A DNA stretch of 16,821 bases from JAGQTE01 sp964648005 (GTDB lineage: Bacteria; Actinomycetota; Acidimicrobiia; Acidimicrobiales; Acidimicrobilacustridaceae). Shown in pieces: positions 1 to 6,778 of this stretch (within the stretch, counting starts at the first letter, position 1; every line of letters begins with the position of its first letter). Below the pieces are notes generated by a model. That model was not told the origin of the DNA. It worked only from the letters and a program-made list of their open reading frames with translations, and did no database searches. The translations under genes were made by a program, and so were the position numbers. Location: assembly GCA_964648005.1 (NCBI GenBank), contig CAZYKR010000071.1:1-16821 (forward strand). The letters are read 5' to 3'.

Positions 1-70
1 TCTTCTCAGAGTCAGAGGAATGACGGCCGCTGGCCTGCGCCCACCGCGCGGGCCCGCGGGCGGCTGCGGG

Positions 71-250
71 TCAGGTCTCGGGTGGTTCGTAGGCGACGAG
101 CTCGCACAGCACCCGGATGAACAGGCGCATGCGTTCGGCGTCGCTCATCGCCAGCAGCGGGTTCGTCGTCGGCGCCACGCGCACGACGACACCGTCGGCG
201 ACGGGGGCGGCCGGCGTGTCGATGCGATCGGTGACCTCGGCGTTTTCCAC
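71..250 (-). CDS. Small hypothetical protein, 59 aa
   Basis: I do not recognise this protein. The GTG at 250 is chosen because GAGGA lies about seven bases upstream on the minus strand, and because residues before it in the same frame are low-complexity Pro/Arg, unlike the rest. The product has a polar N-terminal half and an amphipathic C-terminal half (NPLLAMSDAERMRLFIRVLC) ending in a Pro/Glu/Thr tail. No signal peptide or membrane segment is evident. It is the last of three small minus-strand genes, 22 bases after the 66-aa gene. The whole set may be transcribed together and possibly read through from the di-iron gene upstream. Coding status rests on start context, codon-like GC pattern and tandem arrangement only. 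Confidence 0.5.
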   Translation of the reverse strand: MENAEVTDRIDTPAAPVADGVVVRVAPTTNPLLAMSDAERMRLFIRVLCELVAYEPPET

Positions 251-272
251 GGTCGGTTCCTCGGGGCGGTGA

Positions 273-473
273 TCAGCGGCGCTTCGGCAGCGGGGCCAGC
301 CCGGTGCTGTCCCCGGTGGCGAGCTCCGCGGCCTGGCCGGTGTCGAGCGCATCGGTGAGCGGGGCGACCTCGCCCCGGTCGAGCAGGTCGTCGATGGAGG
401 CGAACTGCGTGGTCTTGAGGAGGTGATGGACCTCTTCGAGCGTCTTGGGGTCGGGCTGGGGCCGATGTGCCAC
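273..473 (-). CDS. Small hypothetical protein, 66 aa
   Basis: This is an unrecognised small soluble protein. It starts at GTG 473, with a purine-rich AAAGAGAA about five bases upstream. The first half is predicted helical (EEVHHLLKTTQFASIDDLLD), the middle is acidic, and the C-terminus ends in basic residues. There are no cysteines and no membrane segment. It sits between two other small minus-strand genes, 44 bases after the 76-aa gene and 22 bases before the 59-aa gene, which suggests one transcript. Its upstream gap contains three perfect TTCGGG repeats immediately before the ribosome-binding region. Function unknown; the sequence looks protein-like rather than like a shadow frame, but homologues would be needed to be certain. 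Confidence 0.5.
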   Translation of the reverse strand: MAHRPQPDPKTLEEVHHLLKTTQFASIDDLLDRGEVAPLTDALDTGQAAELATGDSTGLAPLPKRR

Positions 474-483
474 GGGGTTCTCT

Positions 484-501
484 TTCGGGTTCGGGTTCGG
501 G
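484..501. repeat. Hexanucleotide tandem repeat (TTCGGG)x3
   Basis: Three perfect copies of TTCGGG lie in the 44-base gap between two small minus-strand genes (CCCGAA on their strand). The repeat ends about ten bases before the GTG at 473, beside the likely ribosome-binding stretch. Confidence 0.8.
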
Positions 502-517
502 TGGGGCGCGGTCGAGC

Positions 518-748
518 TCAGTGCGCCCGTTGGGGCAGGGGTGCCTCGCCCACGTCCCCGGCGCGCAGGCGCGCCAGATGGGCACGTGCCTCGTCGTCCG
601 CCCGCACGGCATGCGCGATGCGGACGATCGCCTCGAGGCGCTCGTCGTTCGTGGCGAGGCCTGCGAGCTCGGTAAGGCCGGCAAGCTCGACCGTGGGCGC
701 GATGCGCACCTGTCCGAACTCGACTGGTTGCCCGAGCCTCTGCTTCAT
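518..748 (-). CDS. Small hypothetical protein, 76 aa
   Basis: Unrecognised small protein. ATG 748 is preferred over an in-frame GTG farther upstream because AAGGA sits nine bases before it. The protein begins with a short basic stretch, has a leucine-rich repeat-like run (ELAGLTELAGLA), and then a long alternating acidic/basic helix (DERLEAIVRIAHAVRADDEA) ending in a proline-containing tail. This is consistent with a small helical, possibly dimerising, cytoplasmic protein. It is the first of three small genes on this strand and begins 97 bases after the stop of the di-iron oxygenase gene. Two possible hairpins lie in between, so co-transcription with that gene is uncertain. No function can be assigned. 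Confidence 0.55.
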   Translation of the reverse strand: MKQRLGQPVEFGQVRIAPTVELAGLTELAGLATNDERLEAIVRIAHAVRADDEARAHLARLRAGDVGEAPLPQRAH

Positions 749-802
749 CGACCGGTGTCCTTCGTGTGCGGCTCCGCCCGCTTCACCGGTCACTGAGGGT
801 AG

Positions 803-818
803 GGACCGCGCACGGTCC
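803..818 (-). terminator. Possible hairpin terminator after the di-iron gene
   Basis: GGACCG, four loop bases, then CGGTCC forms a perfect 6-bp stem 27 bases beyond the stop of the di-iron gene. A second smaller stem (CGCGG/CCGCG, 822-836) lies nearer the stop. There is no T-run, so an intrinsic terminator is only a possibility. Confidence 0.3.
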
Positions 819-845
819 GATCGCGGATACCCCGCGTGTCGGCAC

Positions 846-1868
846 TCAGCCGAGCAGCATCTCGGCGGCGAGCTCCTCCGAGGCGGTGTCCTCGTAGTTC
901 TCCCACTGGATGACCTGGAGGTCGACGAAGCGCTGCCGCACGTTCGGGGTCATCAGGCCGAGCTTGTTGATGTTCGGCACGATCTTGGAGAACAGCACCT
1001 GACGGAAGATGATCATCAGCGGGTTCGACTCGGCGAAGGCCTTGCCCTGCTCGACGTCGACGCCGACGCGCTCCCACACCTGCTCGAGCAGGAAGCGGCG
1101 GTACATGAGGTCGATGGCCTCGAGCAGGAACTCCTCGCGGTCGTCGAGCTCGGCCTGGGTCAGCTGCGGCACGACCTCCTTGAGCGCCAGGACGCCGAAT
1201 GCGACGTGGCGCGCCTCGTCGCGCATCACGTAGTCGGTGATCTGCTTGATGACCGGATCGCGGAACAGCGCATTGCCCATGCCGAAGGCGGCGAGCGCCA
1301 GGCCCTCGACCATGATCTGCATGCCGAGGTAGGTGATGTCCCAACGCGACTCGGTCATGATGTCGACCAGCAGCGACTCGAGCGGCTTGGAGATCGGGTA
1401 GACGTGCTCGGTGCCGAGCTTCTCGTTGAGGTACTTGGCGTAGGCCTCGACGTGGCGGGCCTCGTCCGCCACCTGATTGGCGGCGTAGTACTTCGAGTCG
1501 ATGCCCGGCACGGTCTCGACGAGGCGGGCCGTGGCGACGAGGGCCCCCTGCTCACCGTGCATGAACTGGCTCACCATCCACGACTGCATCTCCCAGCCGA
1601 GCCGGGACCGCTCGGCCTCGTCCATGCCGTAGAACGGCGACTCGGGCAGGTCGAAGCCCATGAAGCCGTCGGTCATCGCCCGCTCCTCGGGGGTGATATC
1701 GGGGTCCATCTCGCCGAAGTTCACCTCGGGCACCCAGTCGATGTCGGTGGTGGCGTTCCACTGCGACACCTTGCCCTTCTCGTACAGCTTCACGAGCTGC
1801 GGGTTCGCCTGGACGTAGTCCCAGGTGAACTTGGTGTAGACGTCGCCGTGCACGTCGAGGATGGCCAT
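846..1868 (-). CDS. Ferritin-like di-iron carboxylate protein (oxygenase/R2-like or AurF-like)
   Basis: This 340-aa cytoplasmic protein carries a complete di-iron ligand set: Glu106 in a helix, then EARH at 136-139 (Glu and His), then Glu188, and a second EARH at 218-221 in DEARHVAFG. Two Glu...ExxH pairs, each 30 residues apart, are the hallmark of the four-helix ferritin-like fold used by di-iron oxygenases, AurF-type N-oxygenases and R2-like proteins. ATG 1868 is supported by AAGGAG nine bases upstream. It begins 20 bases after the TetR gene on the same strand, so the regulator most likely controls it. The probable chemistry is O2-dependent oxidation of an organic substrate. The substrate, and whether it is oxygenase or R2-like oxidase, cannot be told from the sequence. 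The fold and metal site are confident; the subfamily is not. Confidence 0.9.
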   Translation of the reverse strand: MAILDVHGDVYTKFTWDYVQANPQLVKLYEKGKVSQWNATTDIDWVPEVNFGEMDPDITPEERAMTDGFMGFDLPESPFYGMDEAERSRLGWEMQSWMVSQFMHGEQGALVATARLVETVPGIDSKYYAANQVADEARHVEAYAKYLNEKLGTEHVYPISKPLESLLVDIMTESRWDITYLGMQIMVEGLALAAFGMGNALFRDPVIKQITDYVMRDEARHVAFGVLALKEVVPQLTQAELDDREEFLLEAIDLMYRRFLLEQVWERVGVDVEQGKAFAESNPLMIIFRQVLFSKIVPNINKLGLMTPNVRQRFVDLQVIQWENYEDTASEELAAEMLLG

Positions 1869-1888
1869 GTCGGGGTGCTCCTTGGAAG

Positions 1889-2623
1889 CTAGGTCGGGGT
1901 GGTCGTCGTCGGGTTGGTCGGGTTGGGGGTGGTCGGGGAGGTCGTGTCGAGGGGGCTGGACGGGTCGCGCACCGGGCCGTCGCCGATGCCGAGGCCGTCG
2001 AAGCCGACCCACAGCAGCGACGTGAGCCGTTCGACGACGACCTCGCGCGAGACGTCGTCGTCGTCGATCCATTGGCCAGCGGCGAAGTGCACCATGCCGA
2101 CGAGGCCGGCGGCCCAGGTGCGTGCCGGCTCGGTCGGGAGGTCGCGTTCGGCGAGGATCCGTTCGATCACGAAGGCGATCTGCTCGATGATCAGCGTCGC
2201 CATGAGGTCGAGGCGTCCGGCGCCGACGTTGGTCGTGATGAATCGGTAGACGTCCGGGTCGCGCTCGATGATCGCCAGGTAGCCGTCGGTCGTGCTGGCG
2301 AGCAGCTCGAGCGCGCTGCGTCCGGGAGTGATCGTCTCGGCCAGCATGGCCAGCAGGTCGTCGACGAAGACGTGCGCCAGCTCGGCGACCAGGCCCTCCC
2401 GGTCGCCGAAGTGGCGGTAGAGGATGGGCTTGGTCACGCCGCACGCCGCCGCCATCTGCTCCATCGACACGAACGGACCCTCGCGCCGGATGAGGTCGGT
2501 GACGGCGGCGACCAACTCGGCCCGGCGAGCCTCGCGTTGCGCCTGGCGCGTCGCGGCACGAGCCGTCGCCCCGGTCGACGCTGTGTCGGTGCTGCCCGCG
2601 CCGGCGGCGTCCCCCTCAGTCAC
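1889..2623 (-). CDS. TetR/AcrR-family transcriptional regulator
   Basis: The N-terminal helix-turn-helix is typical of TetR proteins: a helix entering with ELVAAVTDLI, then SMEQMAAACGVTKPILYRHF, the recognition helix region with YRHFGDREGL. The remainder is a helical ligand-binding and dimerisation domain. GTG 2623 gives 244 aa; an in-frame TTG at 2632 would add three residues. No good Shine-Dalgarno is visible before either. About 30 residues before the HTH are Ala/Thr/Ser-rich, and the C-terminus ends in an unusual Thr/Pro/Asn-rich tail of roughly 25 residues, probably disordered. Two palindromes (2625-2655) sit directly over the start region, implying autorepression. It is followed at 20 bases by the di-iron gene, its likely target. 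The PBP gene diverges on the other side. Confidence 0.93.
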   Translation of the reverse strand: MTEGDAAGAGSTDTASTGATARAATRQAQREARRAELVAAVTDLIRREGPFVSMEQMAAACGVTKPILYRHFGDREGLVAELAHVFVDDLLAMLAETITPGRSALELLASTTDGYLAIIERDPDVYRFITTNVGAGRLDLMATLIIEQIAFVIERILAERDLPTEPARTWAAGLVGMVHFAAGQWIDDDDVSREVVVERLTSLLWVGFDGLGIGDGPVRDPSSPLDTTSPTTPNPTNPTTTTPT

Positions 2624-2624
2624 G

Positions 2625-2655
2625 GTTACCAAAGGTAACAGTTACTGCCGGTAAC
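2625..2655. promoter_or_regulatory. Twin palindromic operator, probable TetR binding sites
   Basis: Two 15-bp inverted repeats stand 16 bp apart. GTTACCAAAGGTAAC (2625-2639) has 6-bp perfect arms. GTTACTGCCGGTAAC (2641-2655) has 5-bp perfect arms. Both share GTTAC-N5-GTAAC. They lie immediately upstream of the regulator's GTG and overlap its TTG alternative. Such a place and symmetry fit a TetR dimer operator that blocks the regulator/di-iron promoter. The 16-bp phasing would let two dimers bind side by side. I infer binding from position and symmetry. Confidence 0.75.
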
Positions 2656-2735
2656 GCAATCGGTCGGAGGTCACACCTCCGCTGGTCTGACGGCGGAGCC
2701 CTGGTAGGCGACTCGGGATCGCAACGTGGGCCGAG

Positions 2736-2741
2736 TAACGT
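2736..2741 (+). promoter_or_regulatory. Possible -10 element for the PBP gene
   Basis: TAACGT fits the actinobacterial TAnnnT -10 pattern and ends nine bases before the GTG at 2751, which has no Shine-Dalgarno. A transcript from here would have a leader of only about two bases. No convincing -35 is seen. Confidence 0.35.
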
Positions 2742-2750
2742 GGCGGCGCC

Positions 2751-4922
2751 GTGCGTGCGCTCACCGGTCTCGCCAACATCGCCAAGCTGGCCCTCTTCGT
2801 AGGGCTCGCCGGCGCGTTGTTGGCCTTCACCATCGTGCAGATGGCACCTCAGACGTACACGTTGACCCACGCCAACGAGTCCGTCGCCGAGGAGATCGAC
2901 CTCTCTCGACTGGACGACTTCAAGATCCGCTCGTTCGTGTACGCCAGCGACGGCTCCACCATCGCCTCGCTCGTGGGCGCCGAGAACCGCCAGCCGATCG
3001 CCTTGCCCTTCGTGCCCGAGCCGGTCGTGCAATCGATCCTCGCCGTCGAGGACGCCGACTTCTACCACCACCCCGGCGTCAACATCCGGGGCATGTTCCG
3101 GGCACTGGTCGAGAACGTGTCCGCCGGGGGGATCGAGCAGGGCGGCTCGACCATCACCCAGCAGCTGGTGAAGAACACGCTGCTCACCGCCGACCAGGAC
3201 TTCGACCGCAAGTCCCGTGAGATCGCACTGGCGCTGCAGCTCGAGAAGCAGCTCTCCAAGGACGAGATCCTCGAGAAGTACCTCAACGCCGTCTACTTCG
3301 GCTCCGGTGCCTACGGCGTCCAGGCGGCCGCCGAGACCTACTGGGGCAAGCCGGTCTCCGAGCTCGGTTGGGCCGAGGGGGCGATGCTGGCGGCGCTGAT
3401 CTCCCAGCCCGAGGCCAACGACCCGACGCTGCACCCCGAGGCGGCCAAGCAAGCGCGCGCACGGGCGTTCGAGCGCCTGATCGCCGAGGGCGAGCTCACC
3501 CGCGAAGAGGTGCAGTTCCTCGAGCAGGTCGACGTGCCGCGCTACCGCTGCGGTCGTGAGGACAGCCCGGCCCTGCTGTGCAACGGCCAGGAACCGCCGC
3601 CACCGGAGGACTACTTCTCCGAGGAGGTGCGCCAGCAGCTGCTCACCGACCCACGGTTCGGCATCGGCAGCACGCCCGAGGAGCGTTACTACGCGGTGTA
3701 CGGCGGCGGCCTCAAGGTGTACACGACACTCGATCCTCAGGCGCAGGACGCGGCGCTGGCGGCACGAGACGAGATCGCGCCCAAGAGCCGCGACGGCCTC
3801 ACGGCCTCGATCGTCGGCATCGAGAACGGCACCGGCGCCGTGCGGGTCATGGTCGGCGGTCCGGGCTTCGAGAACTTCGAGTACAACATCGCGACGCGCG
3901 AGCCGGGACGCCAGACCGGCTCGTCATTCAAGACCTTCGTGCTGCTGACGGCCCTCGAGCAGGGCAACGTGCCCAACGACTACGTCGACGGCGGCGGCTC
4001 GTTCCCCAATCCCGGCGGCACGCCCGACCCGTACAACATCCAGGGGCGGGGCGGCACCTTGACCTCGGTGACCACGGCGTCGTCGAACGGGGCGTTCGTG
4101 CGGCTCGGTGAGATCGTCGAACAGGAGAACGTCATCGATCTGGCCCGGCGCCTCGGCATCACCACGCCGCTGTCGCCGGAGCTGACCCTGCCGCTCGGCA
4201 CGTTCGAGGTGCCGCCGATGCAGATGGCCTCGGCCTACACCGCCATCCCCAACGGCGGCATCCGCGAGCCGTGGTACCTGATCGACCGCATCGAGAACGC
4301 CCAGGGCGAGACGATCTACCAGCACACGCCCGAGGGCACCCGGGCGTTCTCGGCGCAGACGGCGTGCCTGGCGGCGGAGATCCTCGAGGAGAACGTCCAG
4401 AGCGGTACCGGCACCCGGGCACGCCTCAACCGCCAGCCGGCGGCGGGCAAGACCGGTACGACCGACAAGGGCTCGGACGTGTGGTTCGTCGGCTTCACGC
4501 CGTACCTCACCACGGCAGTGTGGATGGGCTTCTCCGATTCGAACGCACCGTTGCCGTCCGTCGACGGCATCGCCAACTTCGGCGGCTTCTACCCGGCGCG
4601 GATCTGGCAGCAGTTCAACGCCGCGTACCACGACGAGCGTGAGGTGCAGGGCTTCGCAGAGTGTGACCGCACGCGCGGCGGCCAGCGCGTGAGCGGCCCG
4701 CGCGACACCGCCAACCGGTTGCCCCCGTCGAACGAGGGTGGCGAGTACTACGAGCCGGCGCCGACCGACACGCCCAACACCACCCCCCGCCCGCCGACCA
4801 CGACCAACGGCGGCGGCGGTGGACCGACGACGACAGCTGCGCCCCCACCGACCGCGCCGCCTCCGACCGATCCGCCGCCCACCGATCCGCCCCCGACCGA
4901 TCCACCGCCAGGAGCACCGTGA
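2751..4922 (+). CDS. Bifunctional class A penicillin-binding protein (transglycosylase/transpeptidase)
   Basis: A 723-aa peptidoglycan synthase that polymerises lipid II and cross-links the chains at the outer face of the membrane. An N-terminal membrane anchor (about residues 10-31) is followed by the GT51 transglycosylase: EDADFYHHPG with catalytic Glu100, GGSTITQQLVKN at 131-142 and EKYLNAVYFGSGAYG near 175-189. The penicillin-binding transpeptidase then shows SSFK (391-394, Ser391 nucleophile), SSN (444-446) and KTGT (567-570). The SxxK box continues as SSFKTF, where Pro is usual in place of Thr. The C-terminus is a disordered Gly/Thr/Pro tail with PPPTD repeats, like the proline-rich tail of mycobacterial PonA1. 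GTG 2751 is the only reasonable start. Its TGA overlaps the GTG of the next gene. Confidence 0.97.
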   Translation: MRALTGLANIAKLALFVGLAGALLAFTIVQMAPQTYTLTHANESVAEEIDLSRLDDFKIRSFVYASDGSTIASLVGAENRQPIALPFVPEPVVQSILAVEDADFYHHPGVNIRGMFRALVENVSAGGIEQGGSTITQQLVKNTLLTADQDFDRKSREIALALQLEKQLSKDEILEKYLNAVYFGSGAYGVQAAAETYWGKPVSELGWAEGAMLAALISQPEANDPTLHPEAAKQARARAFERLIAEGELTREEVQFLEQVDVPRYRCGREDSPALLCNGQEPPPPEDYFSEEVRQQLLTDPRFGIGSTPEERYYAVYGGGLKVYTTLDPQAQDAALAARDEIAPKSRDGLTASIVGIENGTGAVRVMVGGPGFENFEYNIATREPGRQTGSSFKTFVLLTALEQGNVPNDYVDGGGSFPNPGGTPDPYNIQGRGGTLTSVTTASSNGAFVRLGEIVEQENVIDLARRLGITTPLSPELTLPLGTFEVPPMQMASAYTAIPNGGIREPWYLIDRIENAQGETIYQHTPEGTRAFSAQTACLAAEILEENVQSGTGTRARLNRQPAAGKTGTTDKGSDVWFVGFTPYLTTAVWMGFSDSNAPLPSVDGIANFGGFYPARIWQQFNAAYHDEREVQGFAECDRTRGGQRVSGPRDTANRLPPSNEGGEYYEPAPTDTPNTTPRPPTTTNGGGGGPTTTAAPPPTAPPPTDPPPTDPPPTDPPPGAP
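4857..4901 (+). repeat. Three 15-bp repeats encoding PPPTD in the PBP tail
   Basis: Codons 4857-4901 encode PPPTD three times in a row, diverged at wobble bases and preceded by a PPPTA unit. It is an in-frame low-complexity repeat, so copy-number changes would keep the reading frame. Confidence 0.7.
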
Positions 4923-5632
4923 GCCGACTCGACCCCCTCCTCGAACTGCAGGACCTCGACACGACGGCCGACCAGCTGCGCCACAAGGCGGCCCGCCTGC
5001 CGGAGCGAGCCGAGCTCGAGGACCAGGCCCGCGCCGCGCAGGCGATCGCCGCCGAGACGGCACGGGTGGCCGAGCGTCGCGAGGTGATCGCCCGGGACCT
5101 GCGGCGGCTCGAGGACCACGTCACCGGCATCGAGGAGAAGCGCAAGGGACTCAACGAGCAGCTCTACGGGCAGGGCATGACCTCGCCGAAGGAGGCGATG
5201 ACCCTGCAGGAGGAGCTCGAGGCGCTCGCTCGGCGCCAGCGTGGCCTCGAGGACGAAGAGATCGAGCTGATGGAGCTGGCCGAACCGCTCGACGCCGAGG
5301 CGGCGCAACTGGAGGAGCAGGCGACGGCGCTCACCGCCGAGCGCGCCGCGCTCGAGGGTCGGCTCGCCGAGGCCGAGGCCGAGATCGCCGCCGAGCTCAG
5401 CGCCGTCGAGGCGACCCGCGCCGAGGTGGCGGCGGGCGTCTCCGCCGACCTGATCGAGCTCTACGAGGGTCTGCGCAAGTCCCAGGGCGGCATCGCTGTG
5501 GCGCGCCTCGTCGGCGCCAGCTGCCAGGGCTGCCATCTGGCGCTGCCGGCGGCATCGGTGGCGCGCATCAAGCGGGTGCCCGCCGACGAGCCCGCCTACT
5601 GCGACGAGTGCGGGCGGCTGCTCGTCCGCTGA
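4919..5632 (+). CDS. Coiled-coil protein with C-terminal C4 zinc ribbon (CdsZ/DUF164 type)
   Basis: This 237-aa protein is almost entirely heptad-like helix (about residues 5-180, rich in Glu, Ala, Leu and Arg), predicting a long antiparallel coiled coil. It ends in a zinc ribbon with Cys202, Cys205, Cys228 and Cys231 (SCQGC and YCDEC). The architecture matches the bacterial C4-type zinc-ribbon family that includes M. tuberculosis Rv2229c. A role in nucleic-acid or protein scaffolding is supposed for the family, but no reaction is established. GTG 4919 overlaps the PBP stop codon by four bases and has GGAG just upstream, so translation is coupled to the PBP. Family assignment is confident; the cellular role is not. 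Confidence 0.93.
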   Translation: MSRLDPLLELQDLDTTADQLRHKAARLPERAELEDQARAAQAIAAETARVAERREVIARDLRRLEDHVTGIEEKRKGLNEQLYGQGMTSPKEAMTLQEELEALARRQRGLEDEEIELMELAEPLDAEAAQLEEQATALTAERAALEGRLAEAEAEIAAELSAVEATRAEVAAGVSADLIELYEGLRKSQGGIAVARLVGASCQGCHLALPAASVARIKRVPADEPAYCDECGRLLVR

Positions 5633-5692
5633 GCGGCGACGCCACCACATCGGCACCGCATCGAGACCTGACCCGAGGATCCTGGACCGCTC

Positions 5693-6187
5693 GTGCTGCT
5701 CTGGTTCGTCGGCATGAGCTTCGCCGCGGTCTGGCTGGTGTTCCGCAGCCCCGCGCTCGACTACCGCCTGGTGATGCTGGGCTCGGTCCTCCCGCTGCTC
5801 GACGCGGCGTTGGGCGGGCCGAGGCTGGCCCACACGCTGCTGTTCAGCGTCGTGGCGATGCTCGTGGTGATGTTGCTGACCCGGCACCGCCGCCTGATCC
5901 GTCGCCGGTGGATCAGCCTCGTCATCGGACTGATGGTGCACCTGGTGCTCGACGGCGTGTGGATGAGCGCCGAGGTGTTCTGGTGGCCCTTCTTCGGCTT
6001 CGGGTTCCCCGACGTGGCGCTGCCCGAGCTGAGCCACGGCGTCGAGGTCACGGTGGTGCTCGAGGCGTTGGGCGTGGCGGCGCTGGTGTGGTGCTGGCGG
6101 ACGTTCGCCCTGGCCGATCGCGCCAATCGGGAGCTGCTGTGGCGCACCGGTCACCTGAACCGGGACATCGTGGGGGAGTCGCTGTAG
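5693..6187 (+). CDS. Small multi-pass membrane protein, DUF457/YdjM-like
   Basis: A 164-aa hydrophobic protein with about four membrane segments (roughly 3-17, 46-62, 74-90 and 118-136) and a basic loop (RHRRLIRRRW) between the second and third. It carries His47 in a HTLLFS motif, then HLVLDGVW (His83, Asp87) and FWWPF. This order resembles the DUF457 membrane-bound metal-dependent hydrolase family (YdjM), in which HxxxD and a following LLWPF are typical. The similarity is by eye and the protein is short, so the call is tentative. GTG 5693 gives the longest protein and has GAGGA about 15 bases upstream, which is too far to be decisive. Its TAG abuts the ATG of the phosphatase gene, so the two are very probably co-translated. 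It begins 60 bases after the zinc-ribbon gene. Confidence 0.78.
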   Translation: MLLWFVGMSFAAVWLVFRSPALDYRLVMLGSVLPLLDAALGGPRLAHTLLFSVVAMLVVMLLTRHRRLIRRRWISLVIGLMVHLVLDGVWMSAEVFWWPFFGFGFPDVALPELSHGVEVTVVLEALGVAALVWCWRTFALADRANRELLWRTGHLNRDIVGESL

Positions 6188-6778
6188 ATGTTGGTGCTCG
6201 TTCGCCACGGCCGTACCGAGGCCAACGCCTCGGGTCTGCTGCTCGGCCATGCCGATCCCCATCTCGACGACGAGGGCCGCCGGCAGGCCGCCGCCCTGGC
6301 CGCGGCGTTCGCCAGTGGGCCGACGCGGCCGGCGCGGGTGGTGTCGAGCCCGCTGCGGCGCACGATGGCGACGGCCGAGGCCATCGGCGCTGCAGTCGGT
6401 GTCGAGGTGGAGCCGGATCGGGCGTGGATCGAGCTGGACTACGGGGAGCTCGACGGGACGCCGTTGGCACAGGTGCCGCCCGCCACGTGGGCCACGTGGC
6501 GGGCGGACCCCACGTTCGCTCCGCCGGGAGGTGAGTCGCTGGCGGCGCTGCGGGTGCGGGTGGAGGCCGCCCTCGCCGACCTGGTCGCCGACGCCGCCGA
6601 GCGCGACGTCGTCGTGGTGTCGCACGTGTCACCGATCAAGGCGGCCGTGGCCTGGGCGCTCGGGGTGGGAGACGCCATCACCTGGCGGATGTTCCTCGGC
6701 ACCGCCGGCGTGAGCCGCATCGCCATCGGCCCCCACGGTCCGTCGTTGCACTCGTTCAACGAGCGGCTCGCCGGCTGA
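6188..6778 (+). CDS. Histidine phosphatase superfamily (phosphoglycerate mutase-like) protein
   Basis: 196 aa, the usual size for a single-domain branch 1 histidine phosphatase. RHGRTEAN gives Arg6 and the phosphate-accepting His7. SPLRRTMATA (54-63) supplies the second arginine. ELDYGELDG (82-90) matches the family's acid/EG region, and VVSHVSPI contains the second catalytic histidine, His146. The enzyme should remove phosphate from a small metabolite; the substrate is unknown. ATG 6188 directly follows the stop of the membrane-protein gene, with GGGGGAG about ten bases upstream. In M. tuberculosis an equivalent phosphatase domain is fused to RNase HI in Rv2228c, next to the zinc-ribbon gene Rv2229c. 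Here it stands alone, with no RNase H domain, two genes from the zinc-ribbon protein. Confidence 0.93.
   Translation: MLVLVRHGRTEANASGLLLGHADPHLDDEGRRQAAALAAAFASGPTRPARVVSSPLRRTMATAEAIGAAVGVEVEPDRAWIELDYGELDGTPLAQVPPATWATWRADPTFAPPGGESLAALRVRVEAALADLVADAAERDVVVVSHVSPIKAAVAWALGVGDAITWRMFLGTAGVSRIAIGPHGPSLHSFNERLAG

Noticed and set aside
47..58. Palindrome CGCGGGCCCGCG as a terminator for the small-gene cluster
   Set aside because: As a hairpin it offers only a four-base stem and no T-run; in such GC-rich DNA this is easily chance.
423..1892. Long plus-strand open frame (about 489 codons) opposite the di-iron gene
   Set aside because: It is rich in His, Val, Arg and Leu in the pattern of an antisense GC-rich frame, has no domain, and faces a gene with a complete metal site and ribosome-binding site.
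4748..6625. Long minus-strand frame (about 625 codons) under the zinc-ribbon, membrane and phosphatase genes
   Set aside because: It spans the reverse of three well-supported genes and shows no motif; it is open only because GC-rich codons avoid stops.
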